A stretch of 64,000 bases of DNA from Singulisphaera sp. GP187 (GCA_945871445.1 CAMBWI010000002.1:1-64000); one strand, 5' to 3'. Shown: positions 52,198 through 61,907, numbered from the stretch's first letter. Notes: generated by a model not told the origin, from the letters alone. Numbers and translations are program-made.

Positions 52198-52935
52198 ATG
52201 GATTTCGAAGAAGACGAGGCTGTTTGTATCCGCCACTGGGATTTTTCAGAAACAAGTCAAACGGTTGGCTTGTTTTCTCGAGCACGTGGTTTCATTCGAG
52301 CGATTGCGAAAGGTTCTCGCCGCGAGCGCGGAGGTTTTTCTGGGGGTGTTGATTTGCTTACCAGAGCAACAATCACAATCATCATAAAGCCAGGCGTCGA
52401 TCTCGCCACACTGACCAACTGGTCGATGCTCGAGAACTTTCCGAATACTCGCAGTGACATGCAAGCAAACAAGATCGCCTATTTCGCAGCAGATATTGTT
52501 GGCAGACTGTTTGAGGCACACGATCCACACCCCAACATGTATGGCGCACTTGTTCACCTTCTGCGCCATGTTGGTTCTGGTTCTGAAGGAGAAACAATAA
52601 ATTCCAACAACGAATTTCGTCTTTTAGAGTTTCAGTGGATTGCGCTTTGTGAGGCCGGCCTTCAACCAATCCTTGGGAACAGCCAACCAGGAAGTGAAGT
52701 GATCTACTTCGATCCTCGTGATGGTGGTCGCGTCGTCGAAAACCAAACACCAACATCATGGCGAGCGCGTGTCACAACAATTACTGTTCTTGATGGGCTT
52801 CGAGTCGGCGCGATCGATCCAACCACAAATCTCGAATCTGTTGTGCGAGCGAATCGACTTCTCGCGGCTTACATTCGTGACACAATTGGCGAAGAACCAT
52901 TCACAATGCGAAGCCTGTTTGGTGCTTTAACTTGA
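52198..52935 (+). CDS. recO: DNA repair protein RecO
   Basis: 245 residues. RecO helps RecR load RecA onto SSB-coated gaps. The N-terminal OB domain fits (AVCIRHWDFSETSQTVGLFSRARGFIRAIAKGSRR with FSGGVDLLTRATI), followed by a helical domain (KIAYFAADIVGRLFEAHDPHPNMYGALVHLLRHV, EFQWIALCEAGLQPIL). The Cys zinc cluster found in many RecO proteins is absent. Twelve bases after the GGDEF gene on the same strand. Confidence 0.85.
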   Translation: MDFEEDEAVCIRHWDFSETSQTVGLFSRARGFIRAIAKGSRRERGGFSGGVDLLTRATITIIIKPGVDLATLTNWSMLENFPNTRSDMQANKIAYFAADIVGRLFEAHDPHPNMYGALVHLLRHVGSGSEGETINSNNEFRLLEFQWIALCEAGLQPILGNSQPGSEVIYFDPRDGGRVVENQTPTSWRARVTTITVLDGLRVGAIDPTTNLESVVRANRLLAAYIRDTIGEEPFTMRSLFGALT

Positions 52936-52997
52936 TCACAAATCTCACACACCAACAATAAAAGTTGCGCACAGAAATCCCCTTATAGACTGACAAT

Positions 52998-54224
52998 ATG
53001 AAGACGACATATCGAGAAACCCAACTTCCCAACGGTCTACGAATTGCGGCTGAATGCGCTTCTGATGCAGCAAGCGCAGCTGTTGGGATGTTTGTTCGTA
53101 CGGGCGCGCGTGACGAACCACGCGAATTGATGGGTGTGAGTCACTATCTCGAACACATGATGTTTAAGGGATCAAAGGATCGACCTGCCGGCGAAGTGAA
53201 TGAAGCGTTCGATCGAATTGGCGCTAGAAACAACGCCTTTACATCACACGAAATGACAGCGTATCACGCCCATGTCTTGCCTGATTATTTTGGGCAATCA
53301 TTTTCACTTGTCGCAGACCTGTTGCGCCCAGCGTTGCGTGTGGATGATTTCAACCAAGAGAAGAACGTGATTCTTGAAGAAATTGCGATGTATGAAGACA
53401 ACCCGTTTTGGGTTGTGTATGAGCGTGCCCTTGAGTGTTATTTTCAAGAACACCCACTCAGCTTCCGCGTTCTTGGAACAAAGGAATCTGTAAGCGCCTT
53501 GACACGCGATCAAATGCACGAATATTTTTCCCAGCGATACTCACCATCAAACACCATTCTTGTTGCTGCTGGAAATATTGACTTTGACGCACTTGTAGAA
53601 CAAGCAAAGGTTGAAACGGCAGGTTGGATATCACACGGGATCGCGCGAACATATCCACCACTGCTCCCGCACCACGCATCTTTCACAATAGAAAACGAAA
53701 AAGCAACGCGCGGCTATATGGTTCTCATTTGGCCAGCACCACACCAATCAGATCCCACGCGATATGCGGCCATGTTGTGCGCACAAATTATTGGTGATTC
53801 CGAAGGCTCTCGTTTGTATTGGTCTTTGGTTGAAACCGGAATCGCAGTGCACGCGTCGGTTGGTTATCAGGGTCGCGACGGAGTAGGTGAGTTTGTTGGG
53901 TCTGTGGTTTGTGCAACAGAAGATCTTGACGAGGCAGAGTCGATTTTCAAAGAGGAGTGCAAAAAGTTGAGCGCTTCACTCACCGAGGATGATCTCGTTC
54001 GAGCCCGTCAAAAAATCGCAACCGCCGTTGCGGTCGCGGGCGAGAGCCCATCTGGAAGAATGCAACGACTTGGCACCATGTTGGCTTCGCTTGGAACCTT
54101 CAACCCACTCGAAGCAGAACTTGACCGAATCAACGCACTGACACTTGAAGATTTAAGAGTGTTGCTGAAGCAATATCCATTTGACCCCTATGTTGTTGGT
54201 CGAGTTGTTCCACCAAAAAAGTAG
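52998..54224 (+). CDS. M16 family zinc peptidase (processing-peptidase-like)
   Basis: 408 residues. The zinc site is the inverted HxxEH in GVSHYLEHMMFKGSKDRPAGE with the downstream Glu in ILEEIAMYEDNPFWV. This matches the PqqF/mitochondrial-processing-peptidase branch. The second half (GYMVLIWPAPHQSDPTRYAAMLCAQIIGDSEGSRLYWSLVETG) is the non-catalytic repeat. No signal peptide is visible, so it may be cytoplasmic. Starts 62 bp after recO. Confidence 0.9.
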   Translation: MKTTYRETQLPNGLRIAAECASDAASAAVGMFVRTGARDEPRELMGVSHYLEHMMFKGSKDRPAGEVNEAFDRIGARNNAFTSHEMTAYHAHVLPDYFGQSFSLVADLLRPALRVDDFNQEKNVILEEIAMYEDNPFWVVYERALECYFQEHPLSFRVLGTKESVSALTRDQMHEYFSQRYSPSNTILVAAGNIDFDALVEQAKVETAGWISHGIARTYPPLLPHHASFTIENEKATRGYMVLIWPAPHQSDPTRYAAMLCAQIIGDSEGSRLYWSLVETGIAVHASVGYQGRDGVGEFVGSVVCATEDLDEAESIFKEECKKLSASLTEDDLVRARQKIATAVAVAGESPSGRMQRLGTMLASLGTFNPLEAELDRINALTLEDLRVLLKQYPFDPYVVGRVVPPKK

Positions 54225-54276
54225 GGTTGAAATAACAAACCAAGCAGCGACTCACTGGTTTGCGAACAAAAAGTAT

Positions 54277-54618
54277 TTATAGAAGCCGAAGTCCAGCTTC
54301 CCAATGATCGATTCGACCATCATTATCTCGAATGGCGCGACACCAAGAGATAACGGCAGCGCGATCAAACGAAACAGTCCCCGCCTCGAATACCGCTCGT
54401 CCGGTCATTCCTTCGGGCAATATTGTCTTAGAACTTATTCGAAGCCCACTTTCGCTGAGATCAAGGCCGTCATAACTCACGGATTTGTTGGGGTTATGGT
54501 GCCAAGTGACCACAACAGAACAAGAGATCGTTTTTCTCCCACCATCTCTTCGCTCTTCGGCGAGCGCAAGTTCCGCCGCACGGCGCATTGCTGTTCGAAT
54601 TGATTGGCTTAAATCCAT
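54277..54618 (-). CDS. PilZ domain protein (c-di-GMP receptor candidate)
   Basis: 113 residues. ERRDGGRK (RxxxR) near residue 22 and LDLSESGLRI (D/NxSxxG) near 54 are the two halves of the PilZ c-di-GMP-binding motif. A beta barrel follows, with VSFDRAAVISWCRAI and HWEAGLRLL at the C-terminus. It sits 2 kb from the GGDEF gene on the other strand, a functionally reasonable c-di-GMP output, though the target is unknown. Confidence 0.82.
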   Translation of the reverse strand: MDLSQSIRTAMRRAAELALAEERRDGGRKTISCSVVVTWHHNPNKSVSYDGLDLSESGLRISSKTILPEGMTGRAVFEAGTVSFDRAAVISWCRAIRDNDGRIDHWEAGLRLL

Positions 54619-54743
54619 TTTCTGTTCCTTCGGTTCCTTTCGGCCTACCCAACAAAGTATGTAATTCGATCAATTACAAAGCAAGAAAAACCGCTTCGAT
54701 TTATAACAATCGTCGATTTATCAACAAAATAGAGCAAGGATAC

Positions 54744-55787
54744 TCAAGATAAAATACGGCGCAATTGGATGGCTTGTTCGTCGGCGTGATATGAACTTCT
54801 TACAAGCGGACCGCTTTCACAGACACGAAAACCTCTCGAAAGAGCCTCCGCCTTGAACACCACAAACGTGTCTGGGTGAACCCAACGATCAATAGGAAGG
54901 TGATTTCTGGTTGGCTGAAGGTACTGCCCAATGGTCAGAACATCAGCCCTTGATGCGCTTTGAATGTCATCAAGAATTTCAAGAACCTCATCATCTCGCT
55001 CGCCGATACCAACCATAATCCCAGTCTTTGTCACCAACCCACTCGCCTTGAATTCCGCCAAGACATCGAGGCTTCGTTCGTATTTTGCTTGAGGCCTAAC
55101 CGCGGGATGCATCCGCCGCACAGTTTCCATGTTGTGACTGATGATTTCTGGCTTTGCATCACACACAATACGGATTGCATTTTTGTCTCCACAAAAATCA
55201 CCTACAAGCACCTCAACACTCATCTCTGGGCAAGCCTCGTGGACACGGTGAATTGTTTCTGCCCAAATCGCAGCTCCTCCATCAGAAAGTTCATCACGAT
55301 TTACGCTTGTGATCACAACATGCTTGAGCTTCATAAGTCGAAGACTCTCCGCGACACGACGAGGCTCATCCCGATCAAGTTGTGCGGGGCGACCAGTTTT
55401 CACATTGCAGAATCCACACGATCGAGTGCACGTATCACCCAAGATCATAATTGTTGCGGAACCACGACTCCAACACTCACCCATGTTGGGGCAACTCGCT
55501 TCCTGACAAACAGTGTGTAGTTTGTTTTCGTCAATAATTTTTTTCAGTCGGATGTATCCATCGCCACCAGGCATCTTCGCACGCAACCAATCTGGTTTTC
55601 TGCGTATCCCCAGCTGTTGAATAGCAGAATCTCCCTCGCCTGCCGTTCTGTTATTCAAGATGCGATCGGTCAAGCTGAGGGTTGCCGATCCAACAAAACG
55701 CAACGTATCCCCACCAAGAGGGCGGGGGTGTCGCGCCACCACACAAGCGGCGGTTTCGTTGGAACCAAGAACGGGACGATCTGACAT
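54744..55787 (-). CDS. lipA: Lipoyl synthase
   Basis: 347 residues. Radical-SAM enzyme that inserts two sulfurs into octanoyl groups on E2/GcvH. The auxiliary cluster motif CQEASCPNMGECW (Cx4Cx5C), the radical-SAM CTRSCGFCNV (CxxxCxxC), and the C-terminal RSSYHADE (conserved RSSYxA) are all present. The first ~60 residues are an extension. Starts 9 bp after the lipoprotein gene's stop on the same strand. Confidence 0.95.
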   Translation of the reverse strand: MSDRPVLGSNETAACVVARHPRPLGGDTLRFVGSATLSLTDRILNNRTAGEGDSAIQQLGIRRKPDWLRAKMPGGDGYIRLKKIIDENKLHTVCQEASCPNMGECWSRGSATIMILGDTCTRSCGFCNVKTGRPAQLDRDEPRRVAESLRLMKLKHVVITSVNRDELSDGGAAIWAETIHRVHEACPEMSVEVLVGDFCGDKNAIRIVCDAKPEIISHNMETVRRMHPAVRPQAKYERSLDVLAEFKASGLVTKTGIMVGIGERDDEVLEILDDIQSASRADVLTIGQYLQPTRNHLPIDRWVHPDTFVVFKAEALSRGFRVCESGPLVRSSYHADEQAIQLRRILS

Positions 55788-55796
55788 AATTGAATT

Positions 55797-56618
55797 CTAG
55801 GGGGCTTTCGGTTCAATTCCACCCAAATCTTTTGGTGGAAGAACCACTGGTGGCGGAACGATAAAAATCCTGTCGGGGATTAAGACAATACTTTTGTCAT
55901 CATCAGAAGTGATAACCACATTTTTTTCCACCACACCAAAGGTCCCCAAAGAAAACGGGACACCATCCAAACCACCAGTCTTGATCCCACTCACTTTATT
56001 CCAACTCCACCTTCCATCTTCAACAATCCCATCCCACCAAATTCGCATACGGCCATCACTCAAAAACAAAACAAATTCAGCACGAAGAAAACCAACACTT
56101 GATTTTTCTTGGTCAACTCTCCATTTTCCAAAGAGTTCAGAGGCGGTGTGATCTATCGGCAAAGCTTTCCGCACCCCCCCAACAGGCGGTGCCTTTTTAT
56201 TTTTCTGATCACGACTAGGCATTGATGTTCGTCGTGGTTGGTTTTGGGAATCAGAGACACCATCCAAATTTCCTTTCGGTGGATTGCTTTTTGATGGATC
56301 GGTCGCCGCGCCTTGTCTAACACCACCCTGTTCTGCCACCCCATCCTCTGTGGGTGATGTTTGTGCGACACCACTCTCGCTCAACCTCACCCTGGAATTT
56401 GATGTTGGCATACGCGCGGAAGGATCTGATGCGCCGTACAACACAACAACAACATCATCTTCGTGTTGAATTGTTGTTTCAACTATTGGCGCCGGCTCTG
56501 GGCTTGGGATTTCGTCTATGTCTTTCGGCGAGGTATTACACCCAACACATCCAACAAAAATTACGCCCACAAAAACGGTGTGTCGCCCCCAAAGAATCGT
56601 TTGTGAAAAGTATTTCAT
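55797..56618 (-). CDS. Putative lipoprotein
   Basis: 273 residues. Signal with lipobox GCVGC (FVGVIFVGCVGCNT), so lipidated at the second Cys region. A low-complexity Pro/Ser/Thr/Lys linker follows to ~165. The C-terminal ~100 residues hold a compact beta-rich domain with GKWRVDQEKSSVGFLRAEFVLFLSDGRMRIWWDGIVEDGRWSWNKVSG, similar to lipocalin-like or TIGR03067-type repeats common in planctomycetes. Ligand unknown. Confidence 0.7.
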   Translation of the reverse strand: MKYFSQTILWGRHTVFVGVIFVGCVGCNTSPKDIDEIPSPEPAPIVETTIQHEDDVVVVLYGASDPSARMPTSNSRVRLSESGVAQTSPTEDGVAEQGGVRQGAATDPSKSNPPKGNLDGVSDSQNQPRRTSMPSRDQKNKKAPPVGGVRKALPIDHTASELFGKWRVDQEKSSVGFLRAEFVLFLSDGRMRIWWDGIVEDGRWSWNKVSGIKTGGLDGVPFSLGTFGVVEKNVVITSDDDKSIVLIPDRIFIVPPPVVLPPKDLGGIEPKAP

Positions 56619-56669
56619 TGATTCAAAGATTCCATATCAACATCCGAACAAATCCCAATCGACAGAATC

Positions 56670-58511
56670 TTACATGGTTGGTGGAAGGGGAATTGACAAT
56701 CGTTCCGAGAGCGCCCGCAGAAGTAAATACTCACGGTCTGTCGTGATATTGTCTGTTGCAACACAAACAAGAGCAGCTTGAAGAAAGATTCCCGCAGCAG
56801 ATGGGCGAAGGGTTTCCAGCTGATCCATATCCTTTGCCAAGCAATCAAGCGAACACTCTTCTTGGGGCGGGATGGTTGTTGTTTGAAGGCCCGCAATACC
56901 CAAAGCTTTCTCAAATGATCCTTGAGCCACATTCCTATCGTCCGATCCTTGAAGCGCAATAACGCCCAAAGTTCGCTGAGCACTCGCGACGACACCCGAG
57001 ATACTCGCACCACGAGTTCGCGCAACCTTTTCTCCACGATTTGACATTGGTAACTCAACGCGCATGCGAAGTATCTGCATTACAACCCACTCAAAGAGAT
57101 CGATGGATCTATCACACCGAACAGATTCCGAAAGAGTCTTTCGGAAAATCTTGTATGTGTCTATTTGTCCAAATACAAGTGTTGCACAAGCCACATCGAT
57201 CAAAGCGAGACGTTGTTGCAAATTCATTTGTCGAACGAATTTTTCGAATCCACTCACAGCGTTTTCGATTTGTGGAATACTTTTGGAGATGATTCCAATT
57301 TGCGCTCTCGCCTTAACTTGATTTTGCGACAGTGTCATCGCAAGAACAATTGCTTGTGCTCCAATTGGATCGTGAGCAGCAGAGTGCATCGATTCTTCAC
57401 ACCCAGAAAAATCCGAATGAACGCGCACAAGGTTTTCTGCTGGGACAGATCCAACAGCTGCAAATTGAGCCACAAGATTGTTTGTGATTGGGTTTGCGCG
57501 CCCACCCCTCTGCTCTTGAGCACCAATTGATGGCGGTGTGTTCGAAGGGATTTGACCCGTCGATTCTGGAAGCACTCCACCCGCAATCGCCTCTATTCTC
57601 TTGATTCTTTCTGCAATAGGGGGATGAGAAGCAAACAGAGTGTTGATCCCCTGTGAAAAAAGCATGTGGTTGAATTGACTCGCCTCTGCGTGCTGCATTA
57701 TTCCAGATGCTTGCGCACCAATCTTGCGAAGAGCACCACCAATTCCCGCAGGGTTTCTGGTGTATTGCACGGCGCTCGCGTCAGCAAGAAATTCACGCTG
57801 TCGGCTGATAGCGGCTTGCATAAGTCTTCCAAAGAAAGTGCCAACACATCCAATCACAATCAAGCCAAGTCCAAAGAGTGCTATTGCAGCAGTTGACTTC
57901 CCATCCGACTTTCTTGTTCTTGGTCCATGCATCGTTGATCGGAGAATGAAATATCCCACATACCCAATTGCCATCAACCCGAAGATCGCAGCAATAGCAC
58001 GCATGTTGATGCGCATATCTCCATGGAAAATGTGGCTGAATTCGTGCGCCATAACTCCCTGAAGTTCGTCGCGAGTTAATGATTCAACCGCTCCACGGGA
58101 TACACCAATAACAGCGTCTTGCGGAGTTTTCCCAGCAGCAAATGCGTTGATGGAAACTTCATCCAAAATAAAGACCGGAGGAATTGGCATCCCGCTTGCG
58201 ATCGCCATCTCCTCGACAATGTTTAAAATTTTGCGTTCGTGTGTGCCTTGTGATGCGGGGTCAATTCGAATTCCACCGAGCGATTCAGCCACAAGCGAGC
58301 CACTCGAACTAATTGTGCACAACTTAAAAACAAATGGAATTCCAACCATCAAAAGGCCAATTAAAATCGCCGCAGGAACAGCATTGGGCATAAACAAAGC
58401 CGTCAATAACGCAATAGAGAGCGTTATTCCAATGACACCAAACACAAAGAGAAAAACAAGCCAGCCAGTTCGACTTTGAGCGCGATCTTGATGTTCAAAG
58501 AAATTCGCCAC
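56670..58511 (-). CDS. M48 family membrane zinc metallopeptidase (HtpX-like)
   Basis: 613 residues. Two N-terminal helices (TGWLVFLFVFGVIGITLSIALLTALF, VPAAILIGLLMVGIPFVF), the zinc motif VMAHEFSHIFHGDMRINM (HExxH) and the third ligand Glu in ISRQREFLADASAVQYTRNP, with a helix pair between. The C-terminal ~300 residues are a helical extension lacking in E. coli HtpX (293 residues). Forms the usual pair with the LemA gene eight bases upstream. Role: membrane protein quality control (inference). Confidence 0.9.
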   Translation of the reverse strand: MANFFEHQDRAQSRTGWLVFLFVFGVIGITLSIALLTALFMPNAVPAAILIGLLMVGIPFVFKLCTISSSGSLVAESLGGIRIDPASQGTHERKILNIVEEMAIASGMPIPPVFILDEVSINAFAAGKTPQDAVIGVSRGAVESLTRDELQGVMAHEFSHIFHGDMRINMRAIAAIFGLMAIGYVGYFILRSTMHGPRTRKSDGKSTAAIALFGLGLIVIGCVGTFFGRLMQAAISRQREFLADASAVQYTRNPAGIGGALRKIGAQASGIMQHAEASQFNHMLFSQGINTLFASHPPIAERIKRIEAIAGGVLPESTGQIPSNTPPSIGAQEQRGGRANPITNNLVAQFAAVGSVPAENLVRVHSDFSGCEESMHSAAHDPIGAQAIVLAMTLSQNQVKARAQIGIISKSIPQIENAVSGFEKFVRQMNLQQRLALIDVACATLVFGQIDTYKIFRKTLSESVRCDRSIDLFEWVVMQILRMRVELPMSNRGEKVARTRGASISGVVASAQRTLGVIALQGSDDRNVAQGSFEKALGIAGLQTTTIPPQEECSLDCLAKDMDQLETLRPSAAGIFLQAALVCVATDNITTDREYLLLRALSERLSIPLPPTM

Positions 58512-58519
58512 GTTTGGAA

Positions 58520-59107
58520 TCAGAATTTCACTTCTGGAAGTACACGATCTGCATCGTTTGCCTCAAAAAGTGTGAGTTGTGAAAACCCCAAGAGTGCGGC
58601 GACAAAATTTGATGGGAACACCGCAATGTTTGTGTTGAACACCATGACCGCATCGTTGTATGCCTGCCTCGAAAACGCAATTCTGTTTTCGGTTGATGTC
58701 AGTTCTTCTTGAAGTCCAAGAACATTCGTGCTTGCTTTCAGGTCGGGGTAGTTTTCGATCGAAACACGAAGACTCATCAACAATTGATCAAGTTGTCCGC
58801 TTGCTCCGGCGACGCTTTGAATCGCAAGTGCATTTCGTGGATTTGCACCAAGAGATTGAAGGCCAGCAACCGCAGAATTGCGAGCGGCGATGACGGCCTC
58901 AAGAGTTTGTCGTTCGTGCGCCATATATCCCCTGACCGCTTCAACGAGATTTGGGATCAGATCGCATCTTCGTTTCAGTTGCACATCAATTTGACTCAAT
59001 CCATTTTCCGCACGAACGCGCCCGCGAACGAGACGGTTATAAATAGCAATCCCCCAAATCAACGGGATGAGCAACACAACAAGAACAGAAACAAAGATAG
59101 GCACCAT
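58520..59107 (-). CDS. LemA family protein
   Basis: 195 residues. N-terminal membrane helix (VPIFVSVLVVLLIPLIWGIAIYNRLV), then the LemA helical bundle: VRAENGLSQIDVQLKRRCDLIPNLVEAVRGYMAHERQTLEAVIAARN, ending in ARYNDAV-like (SRQAYNDAVMVFNTNIAVFPSNFVA). A partner of M48-type proteases; LemA-M48 pairs are widespread. The gene runs opposite to the DEAD-box helicase, 36 bp away. Confidence 0.92.
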   Translation of the reverse strand: MVPIFVSVLVVLLIPLIWGIAIYNRLVRGRVRAENGLSQIDVQLKRRCDLIPNLVEAVRGYMAHERQTLEAVIAARNSAVAGLQSLGANPRNALAIQSVAGASGQLDQLLMSLRVSIENYPDLKASTNVLGLQEELTSTENRIAFSRQAYNDAVMVFNTNIAVFPSNFVAALLGFSQLTLFEANDADRVLPEVKF

Positions 59108-59143
59108 GCCGAAAGAATACGGTCACACTACTCTTGTGTTGAA

Positions 59144-60550
59144 GTGACCGAAGACACTAAAGAACCATCCGTTCCCACGCACATCCTTGAGAACTTGAAT
59201 CGCCTGGGATTTGGCGAACCCACCGAGATTCAGTCTGTGATGCGCGATCCAATCTTGTTGGGGAAGGATGTTCTTGCTCTTGCTCCAACTGGAACTGGAA
59301 AGACCCTCGGATTTGGCATTCCTCTTATTGGAAACCTGTTGAACAACCCACCCAAAGGGAAGCGAGGCCCCGGCGGTGTGCGATTTGTCGAATCTTTCGA
59401 TCGACTTCGTGCAGTTGTTGTTTCGCCAACTCGGGAACTCGCCCAACAAGTCGCACTGGATCTTTCTGTCGTTGTGAAAGGTGCCGTCTTGAAAATTGGT
59501 GCTGTGTATGGGAAAAGTCCTGCCGCCCCACAACGAGAAATGGTTCGAGGCGGGTTGGACATTCTTGTTGGAACCCCCGGTCGATTGCGCGAGTTCTTTG
59601 ATGAGGGCTCACTCTCATTTTCGAACGTTCAAACATTCGTTATAGACGAAGCGGATCGAATGGCGGACATGGGATTTCTTCCACAGATCGAACAACTTCT
59701 GAGTGCGATCCCCGCAAAGCGACAAGTGATTTGCTTGAGTGCAACCCTGCCATACTCAATTGAATCACGCGTGCTTTCACTTCTGCGTGATCCAGTCAAA
59801 GTTGAAGTTGGTACACGCAACTCTCCGATTAATCGCAAAAACGCTCGCTGCGATGTTGCGGATGATGACAAGGTTGCACTTCTCCTCGCATTGATCCGCG
59901 AGAAGAAACTTCGTGGCATTGTGGTTTACACCCGTACTCGGCGCCGCGCTGGTTGGGTTGCAGAAGCACTTCGACGAAATGACATAACAGTTGGTTTACT
60001 GCACGGAGATCGCTCACAGCGATGCAGAAATGAAGCACTTTCCGCCTTTTCTGATGGAAAGGTCGAGTGTCTTGTCGCCACCGATGTCGCCTCACGCGGA
60101 TTGCATGTGCCACGAATTCGCACAGTCATAAATTACGATGTGCCATTAATGCCAGAAGATTTTGTCCACCGAGTTGGGCGTGCGGGTCACGGAGGCGGTG
60201 CGGCGGAAAGCTTTACATTTGTTGATCAGCTCGAGGCAACCGCTTGGACCCGAGTTGTGGAACTTGTCGGTGAGGAAATTCAATCGATTCCTCTTCCAAC
60301 ATTCCCATCATCAAACCGCCGTTCAGTTGTTCGAAAACCAACCACAGTCATAAAGCGCTCGCCAATCAAACTGAAATTCGATTTGCCGCCAACGCCCAAA
60401 CCAAATCGAAAAAAGAAACTTTTTCCACTTACTGGAAAGGATTCGTTTTCCAGCAAGACGAGAATGAAGCGTTTGCGTTCTACGCCTATTAGCCGCGATA
60501 CAAAACCCGGAGGCGGCATTCGTCGCCCTGGACCAAAGTCTTCGGGATGA
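59144..60550 (+). CDS. DEAD-box RNA helicase
   Basis: 468 residues from the GTG at 59144, because the upstream open frame to 58709 is antisense to the LemA gene. Motifs: PTEIQSVMRDPILLGKDVLALAPTGTGKTLGFGIPL (Q/I motifs), PTRELAQQV (Ia), GTPGRL (Ib), VIDEADRMADMGF (II, DEAD), SATL (III), VVYTRTRRRAG, ATDVASRGLHVPRI (V) and HRVGRAGHGG (VI). The C-terminal ~80 residues are basic and Pro/Lys-rich, likely RNA binding. ATGA overlap with the next gene. Confidence 0.9.
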   Translation: MTEDTKEPSVPTHILENLNRLGFGEPTEIQSVMRDPILLGKDVLALAPTGTGKTLGFGIPLIGNLLNNPPKGKRGPGGVRFVESFDRLRAVVVSPTRELAQQVALDLSVVVKGAVLKIGAVYGKSPAAPQREMVRGGLDILVGTPGRLREFFDEGSLSFSNVQTFVIDEADRMADMGFLPQIEQLLSAIPAKRQVICLSATLPYSIESRVLSLLRDPVKVEVGTRNSPINRKNARCDVADDDKVALLLALIREKKLRGIVVYTRTRRRAGWVAEALRRNDITVGLLHGDRSQRCRNEALSAFSDGKVECLVATDVASRGLHVPRIRTVINYDVPLMPEDFVHRVGRAGHGGGAAESFTFVDQLEATAWTRVVELVGEEIQSIPLPTFPSSNRRSVVRKPTTVIKRSPIKLKFDLPPTPKPNRKKKLFPLTGKDSFSSKTRMKRLRSTPISRDTKPGGGIRRPGPKSSG

Positions 60551-61140
60551 AATTTTTTCACGGTCCATACATTCTTGGGCTTGCATTGATCTTGGGAGTG
60601 ATGACCACAGCACTATGTACTCTCCTCTTTCTTTCGCTGGTGTTAAATCCAAGATCGATTCAAAATGACATTATTGTCCGTGGTGGGACGAGTGTTTGGC
60701 TGGTGAGTGGCTCTGATGCCACCGGTCTTTCTTGGAGAACCGCAGAGCAAACCACTAATCTTCAAGTACCAAGCCTCGATCTTGATGCAAACAAGGGTCA
60801 GTGGAGTGATGGCGTTTCAGATGGGTGGTGTGAGTTGTTGCCGGCTCCAACACGAAGCGGCGCACTTGCAGTTGGCTGGCCATTTCCTTGGATAATTTGG
60901 CGGTTTTCAAACGAAAAGATTGGCGAGTGGTTCCCAAGACCACTCGACAACACAGATCAGGTTGTAGAGATTGCGGCTGCGACAAAACGCATTTTTGATG
61001 GTGGTCACATCACAATGAATTCTGCAACATCGCTCGTTGCTGTGGCGGTTATTCTGACATTATCAACACTTTGGTTGATTCTGATTCGAGTTGTGATTGC
61101 TTCTAGAAAGAAATCTAATTCGTCTGCAATATCGGAATGA
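60547..61140 (+). CDS. Hypothetical two-helix membrane protein
   Basis: 197 residues, ATG in the stop of the helicase (ATGA). Two membrane helices, at the N-terminus (YILGLALILGVMTTALCTLLFLSLVL) and at ~165-188 (ATSLVAVAVILTLSTLWLILIRVVI), with a ~130-residue Trp-rich domain between (TSVWLVSGSDATGLSWRTAEQ, GWPFPWIIWRF), presumably periplasmic. I recognise no family. Its 3' end overlaps the convergent gene by 26 bp. Confidence 0.72.
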   Translation: MKFFHGPYILGLALILGVMTTALCTLLFLSLVLNPRSIQNDIIVRGGTSVWLVSGSDATGLSWRTAEQTTNLQVPSLDLDANKGQWSDGVSDGWCELLPAPTRSGALAVGWPFPWIIWRFSNEKIGEWFPRPLDNTDQVVEIAAATKRIFDGGHITMNSATSLVAVAVILTLSTLWLILIRVVIASRKKSNSSAISE

Positions 61141-61384
61141 CCCAATAAACAAACAGATACATCGCCACGGCGAGCGATCCCATTGCGAGTGTCGATTTCA
61201 AATCAAACAAGAAAACACGCTTCCAGAATTGCTCAATAGAAGCGTCGTGAGTCGCTCGGTATGCGACCGAGATCCCTAAAATGAGAGGAACCATCAGAAG
61301 CCACCAGAAGTTTCCCAGAGATCCAGCGGGCTGCAGAAATGGGATCCAACCAAGAATAAGCATCAGATTGGTGGTGGGGATCAT
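61115..61384 (-). CDS. Small membrane protein
   Basis: 89 residues from the ATG at 61384, which overlaps the stop of the gene upstream (ATGA). Three hydrophobic helices (TNLMLILGWIPFLQPAG, FWWLLMVPLILGISVAY, LAMGSLAVAMYLFVYWVIPIL). Probably forms a complex with the preceding membrane protein. Function unknown. Confidence 0.72.
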   Translation of the reverse strand: MIPTTNLMLILGWIPFLQPAGSLGNFWWLLMVPLILGISVAYRATHDASIEQFWKRVFLFDLKSTLAMGSLAVAMYLFVYWVIPILQTN

Positions 61385-61860
61385 GACGCGCCACCTTCTT
61401 CGCCACGGTCGATTGGTCGGCGCTTGAGTGCGTCGAGCAGAACAACAATGTTCATAAGACCAGCGAGAGCGCAATACAGAGTTCCGATTTCGCTGGCAAC
61501 GGTCACGGTTTTGAACGAACTTACGAGAGGAGCGGTGGCTCTGGGATTGGAAGGAGGAGATTCGATCAATTCGCCAACCTTTCCAGTCTTGAGAAGTGCG
61601 GAATTTGCCCAGTCAGCCGCGAAAGCAATTGGTCCACTGCCAGCCTGTGCGTAAAACCATAGCGGATCTTCGCGGCGATCAACACAATCAACACCACCAA
61701 TCAACAGTCCAGATAGAAATAATCCCAACACTCCAGACATCGCCAAGAAACCGCGACGACGATGTCCGAGCATAATTTGACCTAATCCAGGGCAAATCCA
61801 AGTAAAAAAAGCTGCTCCCCAATTCAGTGGTTCATCAAATTGGTTAGAGTCGTTTGTCAT
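61381..61860 (-). CDS. DUF6677-like membrane protein
   Basis: 159 residues. AAFFTWICPGLGQIMLGHRRRGFLAMSGVLGLFLSGLLIGGVDC resembles the TM2-domain/DUF6677-like motif (PGxGQ, G-x-G) of planctomycete membrane proteins. A periplasmic loop follows (WFYAQAGSGPIAFAADWANS), and a final helix, GTLYCALAGLMNIVVLLDAL. Coupled to the small membrane protein downstream. Family name is by motif resemblance only. Confidence 0.65.
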   Translation of the reverse strand: MTNDSNQFDEPLNWGAAFFTWICPGLGQIMLGHRRRGFLAMSGVLGLFLSGLLIGGVDCVDRREDPLWFYAQAGSGPIAFAADWANSALLKTGKVGELIESPPSNPRATAPLVSSFKTVTVASEIGTLYCALAGLMNIVVLLDALKRRPIDRGEEGGAS

Positions 61861-61907
61861 CGATGTCGAGTGAATGAAAGGAATAGAGTACCCTTGACGA
61901 TGAATAG

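Noticed and set aside
58709-59143. N-terminal extension of the DEAD-box helicase
   Set aside because: 145 residues antisense to the LemA gene with no helicase similarity; the conserved part starts after the GTG at 59144.
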